The notes: generated by a model from the letters alone, not told the origin. Counted from the first letter of the stretch, positions 44,441 to 54,105 are shown. The stretch: DNA of 64,000 nucleotides from an uncultured Pelosinus sp. (GCA_900542835.1 UQPB01000011.1:1-64000), one strand, 5' to 3'. Numbers and translations are program-made.

Positions 44441-44830
44441 TTGGCATACGTAATTGCCTGTCTGGCAGCAGCGGGAGCTTTTCTGCTCAACCGATTGCTG
44501 CTGGAGCGGCTGGGCGCGAAGGTCATCGTTACCGTTAGTCCGTTGGTGGAGGAGACGCTGAAAACACTGCCTGCGTTTTATGCCGCCGCCGATATCCTAT
44601 CCTGTCATCTTGGATTTGGCGTAATTGAGGCTGTTTATGACTGGCGGCAAAGCCGGAATAACGCCGCTGCGGCCGCGCTCATGAGCGTGGCCGGCCATGG
44701 ATTGTTTGGCCTGGTTACGCTGGTGTGCGCCGGACCGGCGGGAATTTATGTCGGTCTGGCGGCAGGCATGATTGCCCATCTGCTGTGGAATACGATTCTG
44801 CTGCGATGGACTGCCGGCAAGGTAGAATAA
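44441..44830 (+). CDS. Tiny PrsW-like intramembrane protease candidate
   Basis: 129 residues with about four hydrophobic helices. Motifs fit the PrsW/CPBP superfamily in order: VEETLK (EExxK) after helix 1, FGVIEAVYDW (FxxxE), GHGLFG and AHLLWNT (two His motifs). PrsW proteins cleave membrane anti-sigma factors, but they are usually about twice this long, so this would be a minimal form. TTG start with GGAGG. Alternatively it is an inactive sporulation membrane protein. It shares a transcript with the next small gene (10-nt gap). Confidence 0.55.
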   Translation: MAYVIACLAAAGAFLLNRLLLERLGAKVIVTVSPLVEETLKTLPAFYAAADILSCHLGFGVIEAVYDWRQSRNNAAAAALMSVAGHGLFGLVTLVCAGPAGIYVGLAAGMIAHLLWNTILLRWTAGKVE

Positions 44831-44840
44831 GGAGGATGAC

Positions 44841-45080
44841 ATGCGGCTGATTTATATTTGCTCGCAATGCGGCGCTGAGTTTGAACGCCTCTATGTCCGC
44901 GAGCTTGACGAATCGGCATTCGGTTTTGACAGCCTGGACGCGGAGCAGCGGCGGCAGCTGCTGCATTTTGACCCGCAGCAGAACAGTCTGACTGTGCAGT
45001 CTCTGTGTGACCGTTGTGTCGAGGAACTGGGCTTGGAAGAAGAAAAAGAAGCGCCGGCGGCGCGGCATTGGCTGCACTGA
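44841..45080 (+). CDS. Small zinc-ribbon protein
   Basis: 79 residues: YICSQCGAEFERLYV at the N-terminus and LCDRCVEELGL in the last third form a likely four-Cys zinc site, with a charged tail. AAGGAGG precedes the ATG. It follows the PrsW-like gene and precedes mfd, from which a repeat element separates it. Function unknown. Confidence 0.7.
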   Translation: MRLIYICSQCGAEFERLYVRELDESAFGFDSLDAEQRRQLLHFDPQQNSLTVQSLCDRCVEELGLEEEKEAPAARHWLH

Positions 45081-45149
45081 CCCAGCGCCTGCCAACACGG
45101 AGGCAGCGGCCGGAGTTTGCTGCTTTTACCACGTCTGGGAAAAGAAGCG

Positions 45150-45275
45150 GAGACGGTTCCACTGAGGACCCGGAGGAACTCCGGAGGGCACAGCGGGAAA
45201 ACAAGCGTTTTCCGTAATTCTCTGTGACCTCTGCGAACCTCGGTGTCCTCTGTGGAAAAGTTCTCCCTTTTCCTT
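45150..45275. repeat. ACAGAGG-type palindromic repeat
   Basis: GACGGTTCCACTGAGGACC...GGAGGGCACAGCGGG on the left is answered by TCTGTGACCTCTGCGAACC...GTCCTCTGTGGAA on the right, the same architecture as the 29551 units. The 340-bp gap between the zinc-ribbon gene and mfd contains nothing else I can identify. Confidence 0.7.
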
Positions 45276-45423
45276 CGTGGAAGGGTCCTCCACTAAATCA
45301 GTATTGCCGTCACGGGTATTTCATGGTATTGTTAGGAATAGACTATAACAGCAATAGATGATGATGAGCCGCCGCCAATCGCTTGGCGGTCATTTCTGCT
45401 TGCCTGAAAATACTGAGGTGTAT

Positions 45424-48400
45424 ATGTGCTACTTAGTTGATTATCTTGCTCAGGACCATGCCTTTGCCAGGGCCGCAGCCGCTTACGAAACGGCATGTTC
45501 GCAAACGCTGGTTTACGGTTTGAGCGGTTCACCCAAAAGCGCGCTGCTGGCTTGCGGTTTTAACCGCAAGCCGCGCGCTACTTTGTTGATTGCCGGTTCG
45601 CAGGAAACGCTGGAGCAATACCGGCTGGATTTGGCGACGCTGCTGCCCCAGACAACCGTTCTGGAACTGCCGGCAACCGATATTGTCACGTTTGCCGCCG
45701 ATGCCAAAAGTCAGGAGATCGCGGCGCGGCGGATGCGGGTTCTAAGCCTGATTGCTTCCGGCGATCCGGTTATTGTGTTGACAACCGGTGAAGCGTTGAT
45801 GCAGAAGCTGATCCCGCTGGCCGATTTTTTAAACAACCGGCTGCTTTTGGCTGACCAGGGTCTGCTGGATCGCGACAGGCTGCTGACCACACTGGTCAGT
45901 TTTGGCTATGAACGCACTGATGAGGTAAACGCCGCCGGTCAATTTGCCGCCCGCGGCGGTATTATTGATATTTTTCCCTTAAACCGTGACTGGCCGGTGC
46001 GCCTGGAGCTGTTCGGCGATGAGGTCGATTCGCTGCGGGAGTTTGACCCGCAAAGCCAGCGCTCGATCGCGGCGTTGACCGGAGTGGAAATCCTGCCGGT
46101 CATTGAGCCGGAGCCGAGCGGCGTACTGACTACGCTGTTTTCGTATCTGCCGCAGCCGTCGGCAGTTTTATTCGATGAGCCGGCCAGGATCCGTGAGCAG
46201 TTGTCGAGGCTGCAGCGCGAAAATCCGGCGATTAAACGGCAGGTCTGGGACTGGCAGCGGCTGGTTGGCGATGCCCGCAAGCATAATGTGCTGTATTTAT
46301 CGCTCATGGTACAGAAATTGCCTCACATTGAACCGGCTGAAGTTATCAGCTTTATGATGCGCAGTGTAGCCCCTTATCACCGTCAGTTGGACCTCCTTAC
46401 AGAGGATTTGCGGGAATGGCGGGAAAAAGGCGTCAGCGTAACCGTTTTTCTGTCTTCAGCCGATAAGGCTGCTGCTTTTCGGCAGTCTCTGGGTGAAGAG
46501 GAGCTAACCGCATCGGTTGATGCCGCCAAGCCGGCGCCGGGATCTATTCTGCTTGTGACCGGCAGCATCAGCGGCGGCTTTGAACTGCCGCAGGCGAAGG
46601 CGGTCTGGCTGGCGGAAAAGGATATTTTTGGCCGCCAAAAACAAAAGCGCCGCATGCGCGTCGCCAAAGACAGACAGATTCAATATTTTCGCGATATTCG
46701 TGTGGGCGATTATGTCGTACACGTTAATCATGGCATCGGCAGATATGTCGGTGTAGAAACACTGGTTGTGGACGGTGTTCATAAGGATTACCTGTTCATC
46801 CGCTATGCCGGGGAAGATAAGCTTTACTTGCCGACCGATCAGGTGCATCTGCTGCAAAAATATATTGGTTCTGAAGGTGAAGCGCCCCGCTTGAGCAAGA
46901 TGGGCGGCAGCGACTGGCTGAAAGCCAAGAGCAGAGCCAAGGCGGCGGTCGCTGATATTGCCAGAGAGCTTTTAGCTTTATACGCCGAGCGGCAGCTGGC
47001 CGCGGGCTTTGCTTTTCAGCCGGATACGCCATGGCAGGCAGAGTTTGAGGATGCGTTTGCCTTTGAGGAGACGCCGGACCAATTGACGGCCCTGACGGAA
47101 GTCAAGGCCGATATGGAAAAGGCACAGCCAATGGACCGGCTGTTGTGCGGCGATGTCGGCTTCGGCAAGACCGAAGTCGCAATCAGAGCTGCGTTTAAAG
47201 CCGTTGTCGGCGGTAAGCAGGTGGCGGTGCTTGTGCCTACTACCGTGCTGGCACAGCAGCATTTTCAGACCTTCAGCGCCCGCTTTGCCGGCTTCGGGCC
47301 GGTTGTAGACGTAATCAGCCGTTTCCGCAGCGTTAAACAGCAAAAGGCGACGATTGCCAAGCTGGCTGCCGGCCGGGTTGACATTCTGATCGGCACCCAC
47401 CGTATTTTACAGTCAGATGTGACGTTTAAGGATTTGGGGCTGCTGATTGTTGATGAGGAGCAGCGGTTCGGCGTTTCACAGAAAGAACAGTTGAAGCGCT
47501 GGCGGGCCAATGTCGATGTGCTGACACTGACAGCCACGCCGATTCCCCGTACGCTGCATATGTCCTTGTCCGGCGCCCGGGATATGAGCATCATCGAGAC
47601 ACCGCCAGAGGACCGCTTCCCGGTGCAAACCTATGTGCTTGAGTACGAGGAATCGGTTATTCGTGAGGCTTTGCGCCGTGAATTGAAACGGGGCGGCCAG
47701 GCATACTTTGTCTATAACCGGGTACAGACAATTGATAAAATGCACGAACAATTGAGCCAGATGCTGCCGGATGCGCGTATTCGCACTGCGCACGGGCAAA
47801 TGCCAGAGGAACTGCTGGAACAGGTTATGTTCGATTTCTATGAAGGCGAATTTGACATTCTTTTGTGTACCAGTATTATTGAAAATGGTCTTGATGTTGC
47901 CAATGCCAATACGATTATTGTTTATGACGCCGACTATTTCGGTTTGTCGCAGCTGTATCAGATGCGCGGCCGCGTTGGCCGCTCCCACCGCACGGCTTTT
48001 GCCTACTTCAGCTACCGCCGCGATAAGGTTCTGACCGAGGTGGCGGAAAAGCGGCTGCAGGCGATTAAAGAGTTTGCCGAGCTGGGGGCTGGCTTCAAAA
48101 TTGCCATGCGCGATCTTGAAATCCGCGGCGCCGGCAATTTGCTGGGGGCGCAGCAGCACGGGCATATTGCCAGCGTCGGTTTTGAACTGTACTGCCGGCT
48201 GCTGGAAGAAACGGTACAGGAATTGAAGGGAGGCGGCCCGCTAGCCGAAAAGCCGCCTGATCCGGTTCTGGAACTGAACGCTGAGGCCTATCTGAGCGGC
48301 GAATATATTGCCGATCCCATGCATAAAATGGAAATATATCAGCGCATTGCCGCTGTACGTACGCAGGAACAGGTTGCCGATCTTGTTGATGAACTGGTAG

Positions 48401-48726
48401 ACCGTTTCGGCGATATGCCGCAGCCGGTGCTGAACCTGCTGTCGGTAGCCAGAATTAAAAATTGGGCCCGTTTTTGCGGCGTCCGTTCATTGATTGAACG
48501 CAGAGACAGTGTGGAAATCCAATTTACGGCCAAGCCTAATGTTAACCCAGACGCAATTATGGAGCTGAAAGCCGCTTATCCCGGGCGAATTAATCTCTTG
48601 CCAGGACCGCCGCCCGCTATCCGCTTGAAGACGCTAAAACTGAATCTGCCGGTGCTTGCCTGGCTGGAAAAACTACTGGCGGCAATGGGCAATTCGCGCC
48701 AGGAAATGGTTGAATCGATTCCATAA
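45424..48726 (+). CDS. mfd: Transcription-repair coupling factor
   Basis: About 1100 residues. The N-terminal UvrB-homology module starts TLVYGLSGSPKSALL. A CarD-like RNA-polymerase-interacting domain holds DYVVHVNHGIGRYVG. The RecG-like translocase has Walker A GDVGFGKTEVA and DEEQRFG, and the TRCF C-terminal domain follows. Mfd removes stalled polymerase and recruits UvrA. The start is uncertain: ATG 45424 (GAGGTG very close) or GTG 45418; upstream ATGs at 45358 lack a ribosome site. Confidence 0.94.
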   Translation: MCYLVDYLAQDHAFARAAAAYETACSQTLVYGLSGSPKSALLACGFNRKPRATLLIAGSQETLEQYRLDLATLLPQTTVLELPATDIVTFAADAKSQEIAARRMRVLSLIASGDPVIVLTTGEALMQKLIPLADFLNNRLLLADQGLLDRDRLLTTLVSFGYERTDEVNAAGQFAARGGIIDIFPLNRDWPVRLELFGDEVDSLREFDPQSQRSIAALTGVEILPVIEPEPSGVLTTLFSYLPQPSAVLFDEPARIREQLSRLQRENPAIKRQVWDWQRLVGDARKHNVLYLSLMVQKLPHIEPAEVISFMMRSVAPYHRQLDLLTEDLREWREKGVSVTVFLSSADKAAAFRQSLGEEELTASVDAAKPAPGSILLVTGSISGGFELPQAKAVWLAEKDIFGRQKQKRRMRVAKDRQIQYFRDIRVGDYVVHVNHGIGRYVGVETLVVDGVHKDYLFIRYAGEDKLYLPTDQVHLLQKYIGSEGEAPRLSKMGGSDWLKAKSRAKAAVADIARELLALYAERQLAAGFAFQPDTPWQAEFEDAFAFEETPDQLTALTEVKADMEKAQPMDRLLCGDVGFGKTEVAIRAAFKAVVGGKQVAVLVPTTVLAQQHFQTFSARFAGFGPVVDVISRFRSVKQQKATIAKLAAGRVDILIGTHRILQSDVTFKDLGLLIVDEEQRFGVSQKEQLKRWRANVDVLTLTATPIPRTLHMSLSGARDMSIIETPPEDRFPVQTYVLEYEESVIREALRRELKRGGQAYFVYNRVQTIDKMHEQLSQMLPDARIRTAHGQMPEELLEQVMFDFYEGEFDILLCTSIIENGLDVANANTIIVYDADYFGLSQLYQMRGRVGRSHRTAFAYFSYRRDKVLTEVAEKRLQAIKEFAELGAGFKIAMRDLEIRGAGNLLGAQQHGHIASVGFELYCRLLEETVQELKGGGPLAEKPPDPVLELNAEAYLSGEYIADPMHKMEIYQRIAAVRTQEQVADLVDELVDRFGDMPQPVLNLLSVARIKNWARFCGVRSLIERRDSVEIQFTAKPNVNPDAIMELKAAYPGRINLLPGPPPAIRLKTLKLNLPVLAWLEKLLAAMGNSRQEMVESIP

Positions 48727-48805
48727 GCCAATGAATAAAACCCTCCGCAGGGATATATACTATCACTGAACAGCTGTAAAAAACTGTAGAAAAGGGGGGA
48801 TGCTG

Positions 48806-49375
48806 GTGAAAGCGACTGGAATTGTGAGAAGAATCGATGATTTAGGCAGAGTAGTGATTCCGAAAGAGATTAGGCGCACCCTGCGGATCCGCGAAGGCGA
48901 TCCTTTGGAAATATATGTGGATCGCGAAGGTGAGGTCATTCTCAAGAAGTATTCGCCTGTAGGAGAATTGGGCGATTTCGCCAAAGAGTACGCAGATTCC
49001 TTGTTTGAAGCCGTCGGTCATATTATCCTGATTGCTGACCGAGACAATATAGTCGCCGTCGCTGGTGCGTCTAAAAAGGAATTTCTCAACAAGCCGATTG
49101 GACAATTGGTCGAGAAGGTGATGGAAGACCGTAAGGCAATTTTGATCAACAATCCTGGCGAACGCAAAAATGCCAAGAACGGTTCGATTATTGACACTGA
49201 TGACGATGAGCCCTGCAAGTTTACGGCTGAGGTTTTGGCGCCGATCATCGTTGAGGGAGACGCTATTGGCGCGGTTATTATTTGTTCCCGTGAGTCCAAT
49301 GTGCAAATGGCCGAAATGGAACAGAAACTTGCTGAAACCGCGGCCGGTTTCCTGGCGAAACAAATGGCTCAATAA
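48806..49375 (+). CDS. spoVT: Stage V sporulation protein T
   Basis: 189 residues: AbrB/SpoVT DNA-binding swapped hairpin MKATGIVRRIDDLGRVVIPKEIRRTLRIREGD, then a GAF-like C-terminal domain ending AETAAGFLAKQM. It controls sigma-G genes in forespores. GTG 48806 matches the start of known SpoVT and is 6 nt after a GGGGGG site; ATG 48800 abuts that site. The mfd-spoVT order is that of Bacillus. Confidence 0.94.
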   Translation: MKATGIVRRIDDLGRVVIPKEIRRTLRIREGDPLEIYVDREGEVILKKYSPVGELGDFAKEYADSLFEAVGHIILIADRDNIVAVAGASKKEFLNKPIGQLVEKVMEDRKAILINNPGERKNAKNGSIIDTDDDEPCKFTAEVLAPIIVEGDAIGAVIICSRESNVQMAEMEQKLAETAAGFLAKQMAQ

Positions 49376-49402
49376 ATGCTGATGAAATGATGTAACAGGA
49401 AG

Positions 49403-49432
49403 AAGTAGCGGACCTCACGTTCGCTACTTTTC
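49403..49432 (+). terminator. Terminator after spoVT
   Basis: AAGTAGCG (49403-49410) pairs with CGCTACTT (49422-49429), followed by TTCT. Confidence 0.75.
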
Positions 49433-49487
49433 TATTGCCGCGACGGACACGCCCTGCCGCCTGTTCGCGGCCGGAGAGGGAACGGGA

Positions 49488-49655
49488 GGAGGCGATTCCA
49501 CGGAGACGGGCGAGGCAGCGAGCTGCCGCCATGAGGGCGGAAAAGGCAAAGCGAAAAAGAACGATTCCACGAAGGACACGGAGGATACACGGAGGCCACA
49601 GAAGGAGAACGGAATTCTTAGATAAAGCAAAACCTCGGCGGCCCTCCGTGTCTCG
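49488..49655. repeat. ACAGAGG-type repeat region
   Basis: GATTCCACGGAG occurs at 49493, and GATTCCACGAAGGACACGG with GATACACGGAGGCCACAG near 49561-49600. A complementary right side (CCTCGGCGGCCCTCCGTG) follows at 49632. It is a rearranged member of the family at 29551 and 45150. Coding frames across it look artefactual. Confidence 0.65.
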
Positions 49656-49725
49656 TGCCTGGGCTCCCTGCTCCTGCCGCTTGACGGCGGTTCTCCGGCC
49701 GGACTGGACCGGCAGGGGGAAAAGG

Positions 49726-49755
49726 TTGGAAACGCTGTTGGGATTCTGCTATAAT
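49726..49755 (+). promoter_or_regulatory. Promoter of the spoVB-like gene
   Basis: TTGGAA at 49726-49731 and TATAAT at 49750-49755 with an 18-bp spacer lie about 85 bp upstream of the start codon and just after the repeat. Confidence 0.65.
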
Positions 49756-49840
49756 AATAACGATCAGTTGAATGCGGCGGTACCGTTCGCTTGCAACGCT
49801 ACCGGCCGGCTCAGGCGACTGTAAGGAGAGGATGACTCGA

Positions 49841-51442
49841 TTGAGCAGGGATACATTTTTAAAGGGAGCGCTGATCCTGACTGCGGCCGGTGTCATCGTC
49901 AAAATCATCGGCTCGGTGAGCCGGATTTTGTTGTCGCGTCTCTTGGGCGGTGAAGGCATCGGCCTTTACCAGATGGCCTATCCGATTTATCTGCTGGCGC
50001 TCAGCATTTCATCAGCGGGGATTCCGATTGCGATCTCGATTATTGTCGCTGAAAAGATTGCCTTACGTGACTATCGCGGTGCCAATCGGGTATTCCGGAT
50101 TTCACTGGCATTGCTTACGGCCACCGGCATTGGCTTCACCCTGCTGCTGTATAACGGCGCTTCCTGGCTGATCGATCACCAGTTTGTCCGCGATCCCCGC
50201 GCTTATTACGCAATTGCCTCTCTGGCGCCGGCAATATTTTTCGTTACGGTTCTGTCCAGTTTTCGCGGTTATTTTCAGGGGATGCAGATGATGACGCCGA
50301 CCGCAGTCTCGCAGATTGCCGAACAGCTTTTCCGGGTGGCGACCATGATTTTATTCGCCTATTTGCTACTGCCGCGGGGGCTGGAATTTGCCGCGGCCGG
50401 GGCCAGCTTCGGCGCCGGTCCGGGGGCAGTGGCGGCGCTGCTGGTGCTGATTGCTTTTTATTGGCGCTACCGTCCGCGACTGAAAGGCCAGATTGCCTGT
50501 CAACCGGCCATCAGACAGGAATCAAGCTTAAGTATTATCCGGCGCATGGTTATTCTCGCCCTGCCGGTTTCGCTCTCAAATATTATGATACCGGTGGTTT
50601 CGAACATTGATTTGTTCATTGTCCCGGCCAGACTGGAGGCGGCGGGCTATACGGTTGAGCAGGCGACAGAGCTGTTTGGCTATCTGACCGGTATGGCTGT
50701 GCCGCTAGTCAATATGGCGACAATTTTAACCTCTTCCCTGGCGGCCAGCCTGGTGCCGGCAGTTTCCGAGGCTCATACGCTGGGTGACCGGCAAACGATA
50801 TACCAGCGTACCTCGACGGCGATGCGGATTGCCAATCTGATCACCATCCCCAGCTTCGCCGGCTTATGTCTGCTGTCCACACCGATTTCGCAGATGCTCT
50901 ACGGCACGCCGAACGCCGGACCTTCCATTGCCGTCATGTCTATGGGCATATTCCTGCTGGGCGTGCACCAGGTGACCACCGGCGTATTACAGGGGCTGGG
51001 GCACACCGCGATTCCTGTCGTCAATATGATAATATCGGCGGTGGTAAAAACGGTGCTAAGCTGGGTGCTGACCGCAATGCCGGCAATGGGGATTATGGGG
51101 GCGGCCTGGGCGACCAACGCTGATTTTGGTGTTGCCGCCGCATTGAATGTGTATTTTGTCTACCGTTATGTCGGCTTTGGCGTCGGCGTCAGGGATTTAT
51201 TGAAAATTGGCGCCGCAACCGCGGCCATGGGCGGAGCGGTGCTGCTCGTCTATGATCTGGTTATGGTGCAGTTTCTTTATAACACCGCGGCGACACTGGC
51301 GGCAATTCTCGCCGGCGGCGCCGTCTATGGAATCGTGCTGCTCCTGCTAGGCGGCATCAGCGCTCGCGATGTCGAGCGGGTACCGAAACTGGGGGGCATG
51401 CTGGCAAAAATCATCCGGATATTAGGATTGTCGAGGCGATAA
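49841..51442 (+). CDS. spoVB: SpoVB-like polysaccharide flippase (MOP superfamily)
   Basis: 533 residues and about 14 membrane helices. SRDTFLKGALILTAAGVIVKIIG at the N-terminus and LLGGEGIGLYQMAYPIY are typical of SpoVB/YabM. These proteins move lipid-linked precursors across the membrane, here probably for spore cortex. TTG 49841 gives a start that matches the family; ATG 49832 is the alternative. Position between spoVT and mazG matches B. subtilis yabM. Confidence 0.85.
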   Translation: MSRDTFLKGALILTAAGVIVKIIGSVSRILLSRLLGGEGIGLYQMAYPIYLLALSISSAGIPIAISIIVAEKIALRDYRGANRVFRISLALLTATGIGFTLLLYNGASWLIDHQFVRDPRAYYAIASLAPAIFFVTVLSSFRGYFQGMQMMTPTAVSQIAEQLFRVATMILFAYLLLPRGLEFAAAGASFGAGPGAVAALLVLIAFYWRYRPRLKGQIACQPAIRQESSLSIIRRMVILALPVSLSNIMIPVVSNIDLFIVPARLEAAGYTVEQATELFGYLTGMAVPLVNMATILTSSLAASLVPAVSEAHTLGDRQTIYQRTSTAMRIANLITIPSFAGLCLLSTPISQMLYGTPNAGPSIAVMSMGIFLLGVHQVTTGVLQGLGHTAIPVVNMIISAVVKTVLSWVLTAMPAMGIMGAAWATNADFGVAAALNVYFVYRYVGFGVGVRDLLKIGAATAAMGGAVLLVYDLVMVQFLYNTAATLAAILAGGAVYGIVLLLLGGISARDVERVPKLGGMLAKIIRILGLSRR

Positions 51443-51445
51443 GAA

Positions 51446-52891
51446 ATGGGTATTACAATTGCAGGTCTGGGGCCGGGGCCGTTGTCTCTGGTCAGCCTGG
51501 ACACCTGGGCGCGGATACAGGCCGCGGATGCGCTGCTGCTGCGCACCGCGCGTCATCCCGCCGCCGAAGATCTGACAGCGCAGGGAATTACCTTTACGGC
51601 TTTTGATGAGCTGTATGAATCCCTGCCCACCTTTGATGCGGTTTATCAGGCGATCGCCGAAGCGGTGGTTGAGCGGGCAAGGCAGCGGCAGCGGCTTGTC
51701 TTTGCCGTTCCCGGCAGTCCGATGGTGGCCGAGAGAACGGTGCCGCTGATTAAGGAGCTGGCGGCTGCCGCCGGGATTGCCGTAACAGTACTGCCGGCAA
51801 TGAGTTTTCTCGATCTCTTATATGCCAGGCTGGAGATCGATCCGCAAATCGGACTGACCATTATTGACGCCGCCGAAATCGAGCGCCTGCCCAAGGCGGA
51901 TGCGGCTTTGATTGTTACGCAGATGTACGACCGCCAGGTCGCATCGGAAGCAAAGCTGTCGTTGATGGAGCTGCTGCCTGACGATCATGAGGTCGTGCTT
52001 TGCTCACGGCTGGGACTTGCCGGCGAGAGTATCCGCCGGTTGCCGCTGTATGAGCTGGACCGCCAGGCGGATATTGACCATCTGACCAGTGTCTATGTGC
52101 CGCCGTATTGCCGGTCTCGCCCCTTCACGCTTTCGCCGCTGCTGGCCGTGATGCGGCGGCTGCGTTCACCAGGCGGCTGTGTCTGGGATATCGAGCAAAC
52201 CCACCGCAGCCTCAGGCGCTATCTGGTGGAAGAAGTCTATGAGGTTCTGGAGGCCATTGATGAGGCCGATGCGGACAAGCTGTGCGAGGAATTGGGCGAT
52301 CTTTTGCTGCAAATTGTTTTTCATGCCCGCATGGCGGAAGAAAGTGGCGTATTTAGTATGCAGGATGTTGTCAATACTGTTACTGAGAAGATGGTTCGCC
52401 GCCATCCGCACGTGTTTGGCGAGATTTCAGTGCGCGATGCCGCTGAGGTTGTCGTTAACTGGGACAAGATCAAGCAGCAGGAGAAGCGGGGCGAACGAAC
52501 TTCCGTGCTTGACGGCGTTCCCCAGGGCCTTCCCGGTTTGATGGCGGCCTACAAACTGCAGGCGAAGGCGGCAAAGGTGGGATTTGACTGGCCGGAGGCA
52601 GCTCCTGTCTGGAAGAAGCTTGACGAAGAACTGGCGGAACTGCGGGAGGCGCTTGCAGCCAATGATTCTGAGCAATCCGAGGCGGAGCTGGGCGATGTGC
52701 TGTTCTCCGTGATCAATCTCGCACGTAAATTCAACATTGACGGCGAGGTCGCGTTGAATCGCACCAATCGGAAATTCAGCCGGCGGTTCCGCTACCTGGA
52801 AGAAAGGGTCAAAGCCAGCGGCGGCGCTTGGCAGGACTACAGTCTGGCTGAACTTGACAAATTATGGGAAGAAGCTAAGCTGAAAGAGTGA
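51446..52891 (+). CDS. mazG: YabN-type fusion of tetrapyrrole methylase domain and MazG
   Basis: 481 residues: an N-terminal SAM-dependent methylase-like fold (ITIAGLGPGPLSLVSLDTW, VFAVPGSPMVAERTV) fused to MazG. The MazG part starts SPGGCVWDIEQTHRSLRRYLVEEVYEVLEAI and has the EELGDLLLQIVFHARMAEE metal motif, with a second, shorter MazG half near the C-terminus. MazG hydrolyses nucleoside triphosphates to monophosphates. The gene begins 4 nt after the spoVB-like stop. This is the yabN position in Bacillus. Confidence 0.92.
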   Translation: MGITIAGLGPGPLSLVSLDTWARIQAADALLLRTARHPAAEDLTAQGITFTAFDELYESLPTFDAVYQAIAEAVVERARQRQRLVFAVPGSPMVAERTVPLIKELAAAAGIAVTVLPAMSFLDLLYARLEIDPQIGLTIIDAAEIERLPKADAALIVTQMYDRQVASEAKLSLMELLPDDHEVVLCSRLGLAGESIRRLPLYELDRQADIDHLTSVYVPPYCRSRPFTLSPLLAVMRRLRSPGGCVWDIEQTHRSLRRYLVEEVYEVLEAIDEADADKLCEELGDLLLQIVFHARMAEESGVFSMQDVVNTVTEKMVRRHPHVFGEISVRDAAEVVVNWDKIKQQEKRGERTSVLDGVPQGLPGLMAAYKLQAKAAKVGFDWPEAAPVWKKLDEELAELREALAANDSEQSEAELGDVLFSVINLARKFNIDGEVALNRTNRKFSRRFRYLEERVKASGGAWQDYSLAELDKLWEEAKLKE

Positions 52892-53014
52892 CAAGGGTGG
52901 CAAAACGGCGAGAAAACGCGGAAAAATGGGATTTTTTTTTCAACGGGGAAGGAATAAAAAGACAAGCAGCGAATTATGCTAAACGTAACAAATAGCACAA
53001 GGAGGCAAATTTTA

Positions 53015-53290
53015 ATGAATAAGACAGAATTAGTGGCCAGCGTTGCCGAAAAAGCGGGTATTACCAAGAAAGACGCTGAAAAGACGGTTACGGCATTCCT
53101 GGACAGCATTCAGGAAGCGCTTGCCAACAACGAGAAAGTTCAATTGATTGGCTTTGGTACCTTTGAGACCAGAGAGCGCGCCGCCAGAACCGGCCGCAAC
53201 CCGCAGACCGGTAAAGAAATCACCATTGAAGCTTCCAAGTCGCCGGTCTTTAAAGCAGGCAAAGCCTTGAAGGATGCCATTAACAACTAA
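53015..53290 (+). CDS. hup: DNA-binding protein HU
   Basis: 91 residues with a full HU domain: MNKTELVASVAEKAGITKKDAEKTV at the N-terminus and the DNA-binding arm GFGTFETRERAARTGRNPQTGKEI. It compacts the chromosome as a dimer. AAGGAGG precedes ATG 53015. A terminator follows at 53311. Confidence 0.96.
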   Translation: MNKTELVASVAEKAGITKKDAEKTVTAFLDSIQEALANNEKVQLIGFGTFETRERAARTGRNPQTGKEITIEASKSPVFKAGKALKDAINN

Positions 53291-53310
53291 TTCTTTTTAT
53301 GGATAAACCA

Positions 53311-53342
53311 AGGCCAGGTTGATTTCAACCTGGCCTTTCAGT
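53311..53342 (+). terminator. Terminator after HU
   Basis: AAGGCCAGGTTGA and TCAACCTGGCCTT form a perfect 13-bp stem, followed by TCAGT. The T-run is short. Confidence 0.75.
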
Positions 53343-53361
53343 ACATGTTGGGGGGACGGAA

Positions 53362-54054
53362 ATGCCGGGAAAAATTTTAATTGTTGATGATGAGGCGTCC
53401 ATTCGCGAATTGCTTAAATTCAATCTGGAAAAGGCGGGGTTTTCCGTCGCTGAATGCGGTGATGGCAATGAAGCCCTGCAACTAGTCAAATCGCACGCTC
53501 CCGAACTGCTGGTGCTTGATCTGATGCTGCCCGGACTTGACGGCATTGAGGTCTGCCGGACGCTGAAAAGCCATCGCGACACCTCGGGAATCCCCATCAT
53601 CATGCTGACCGCCAAAAATGAGGAAATCGACAAGATTATTGGTCTGGAGATGGGCGCTGATGATTACCTGACCAAGCCGTTCAGCCCACGCGAGCTGGTT
53701 GCCCGGGTTAAAGCGGTTCTTCGTCGCAGTCAGATGGGCAGCCCTCAGGAAGGGGAGCTGGTCATTGGCAAGCTGAAGATGAATTTTAGCCGTTACGAGG
53801 TTTTCCTCGGCAATGAAAAACTGGAACTGACGCCAAAAGAATACGAGCTGCTCAAGCTGTTTGTTACCAATAGCGGCCGGGTATTCAGCCGTGAAAAACT
53901 GTTGGAAAAGATCTGGGGCTATGAATATTTTGGCGATACCCGCACTGTCGATGTCCATGTCCGCCATATCCGGGCCAAACTGGAGCAGGAGCCGGAAATC
54001 GCCGAGGCAATCGAGACGGTGCGCGGCGTTGGTTACCGCATGCGGGAGTTTTAA
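53362..54054 (+). CDS. phoB: Phosphate regulon response regulator
   Basis: 230 residues. Receiver domain with VDDE and phospho-acceptor D53 (VLDLMLPGLDGIE), TKPFSPREL and a C-terminal OmpR/PhoB winged helix ending TRTVDVHVRHIRAKLE...RGVGYRM. Its place beside pst, phoU and phoR genes identifies it as PhoB/PhoP. GGGGGGAC precedes the ATG. I see no Pho box before it. Its stop codon lies inside the first hexamer of the Pho box for pstB. Confidence 0.92.
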   Translation: MPGKILIVDDEASIRELLKFNLEKAGFSVAECGDGNEALQLVKSHAPELLVLDLMLPGLDGIEVCRTLKSHRDTSGIPIIMLTAKNEEIDKIIGLEMGADDYLTKPFSPRELVARVKAVLRRSQMGSPQEGELVIGKLKMNFSRYEVFLGNEKLELTPKEYELLKLFVTNSGRVFSREKLLEKIWGYEYFGDTRTVDVHVRHIRAKLEQEPEIAEAIETVRGVGYRMREF

Positions 54055-54105
54055 CAAAAACTTAACCTGGCGTTAACAATGCGGCGGTGGCGAACGTGGT
54101 ATAGT
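54051..54105 (+). promoter_or_regulatory. Pho box and -10 of the pstB-phoU operon
   Basis: Hexamers TTAACA (54051), TTAACC (54062) and TTAACA (54073) are spaced 11 bp start to start. TATAGT at 54100 serves as -10, 27 bp after the third hexamer begins. There is no -35 of normal quality, as expected for a PhoB/PhoP-activated promoter. Confidence 0.85.

Noticed and set aside
49435..49824. 129-codon open frame downstream of spoVT
   Set aside because: It covers the spoVT terminator tail, the ACAGAGG repeat and the next gene's promoter; arginine-rich composition is an artefact of the repeat.
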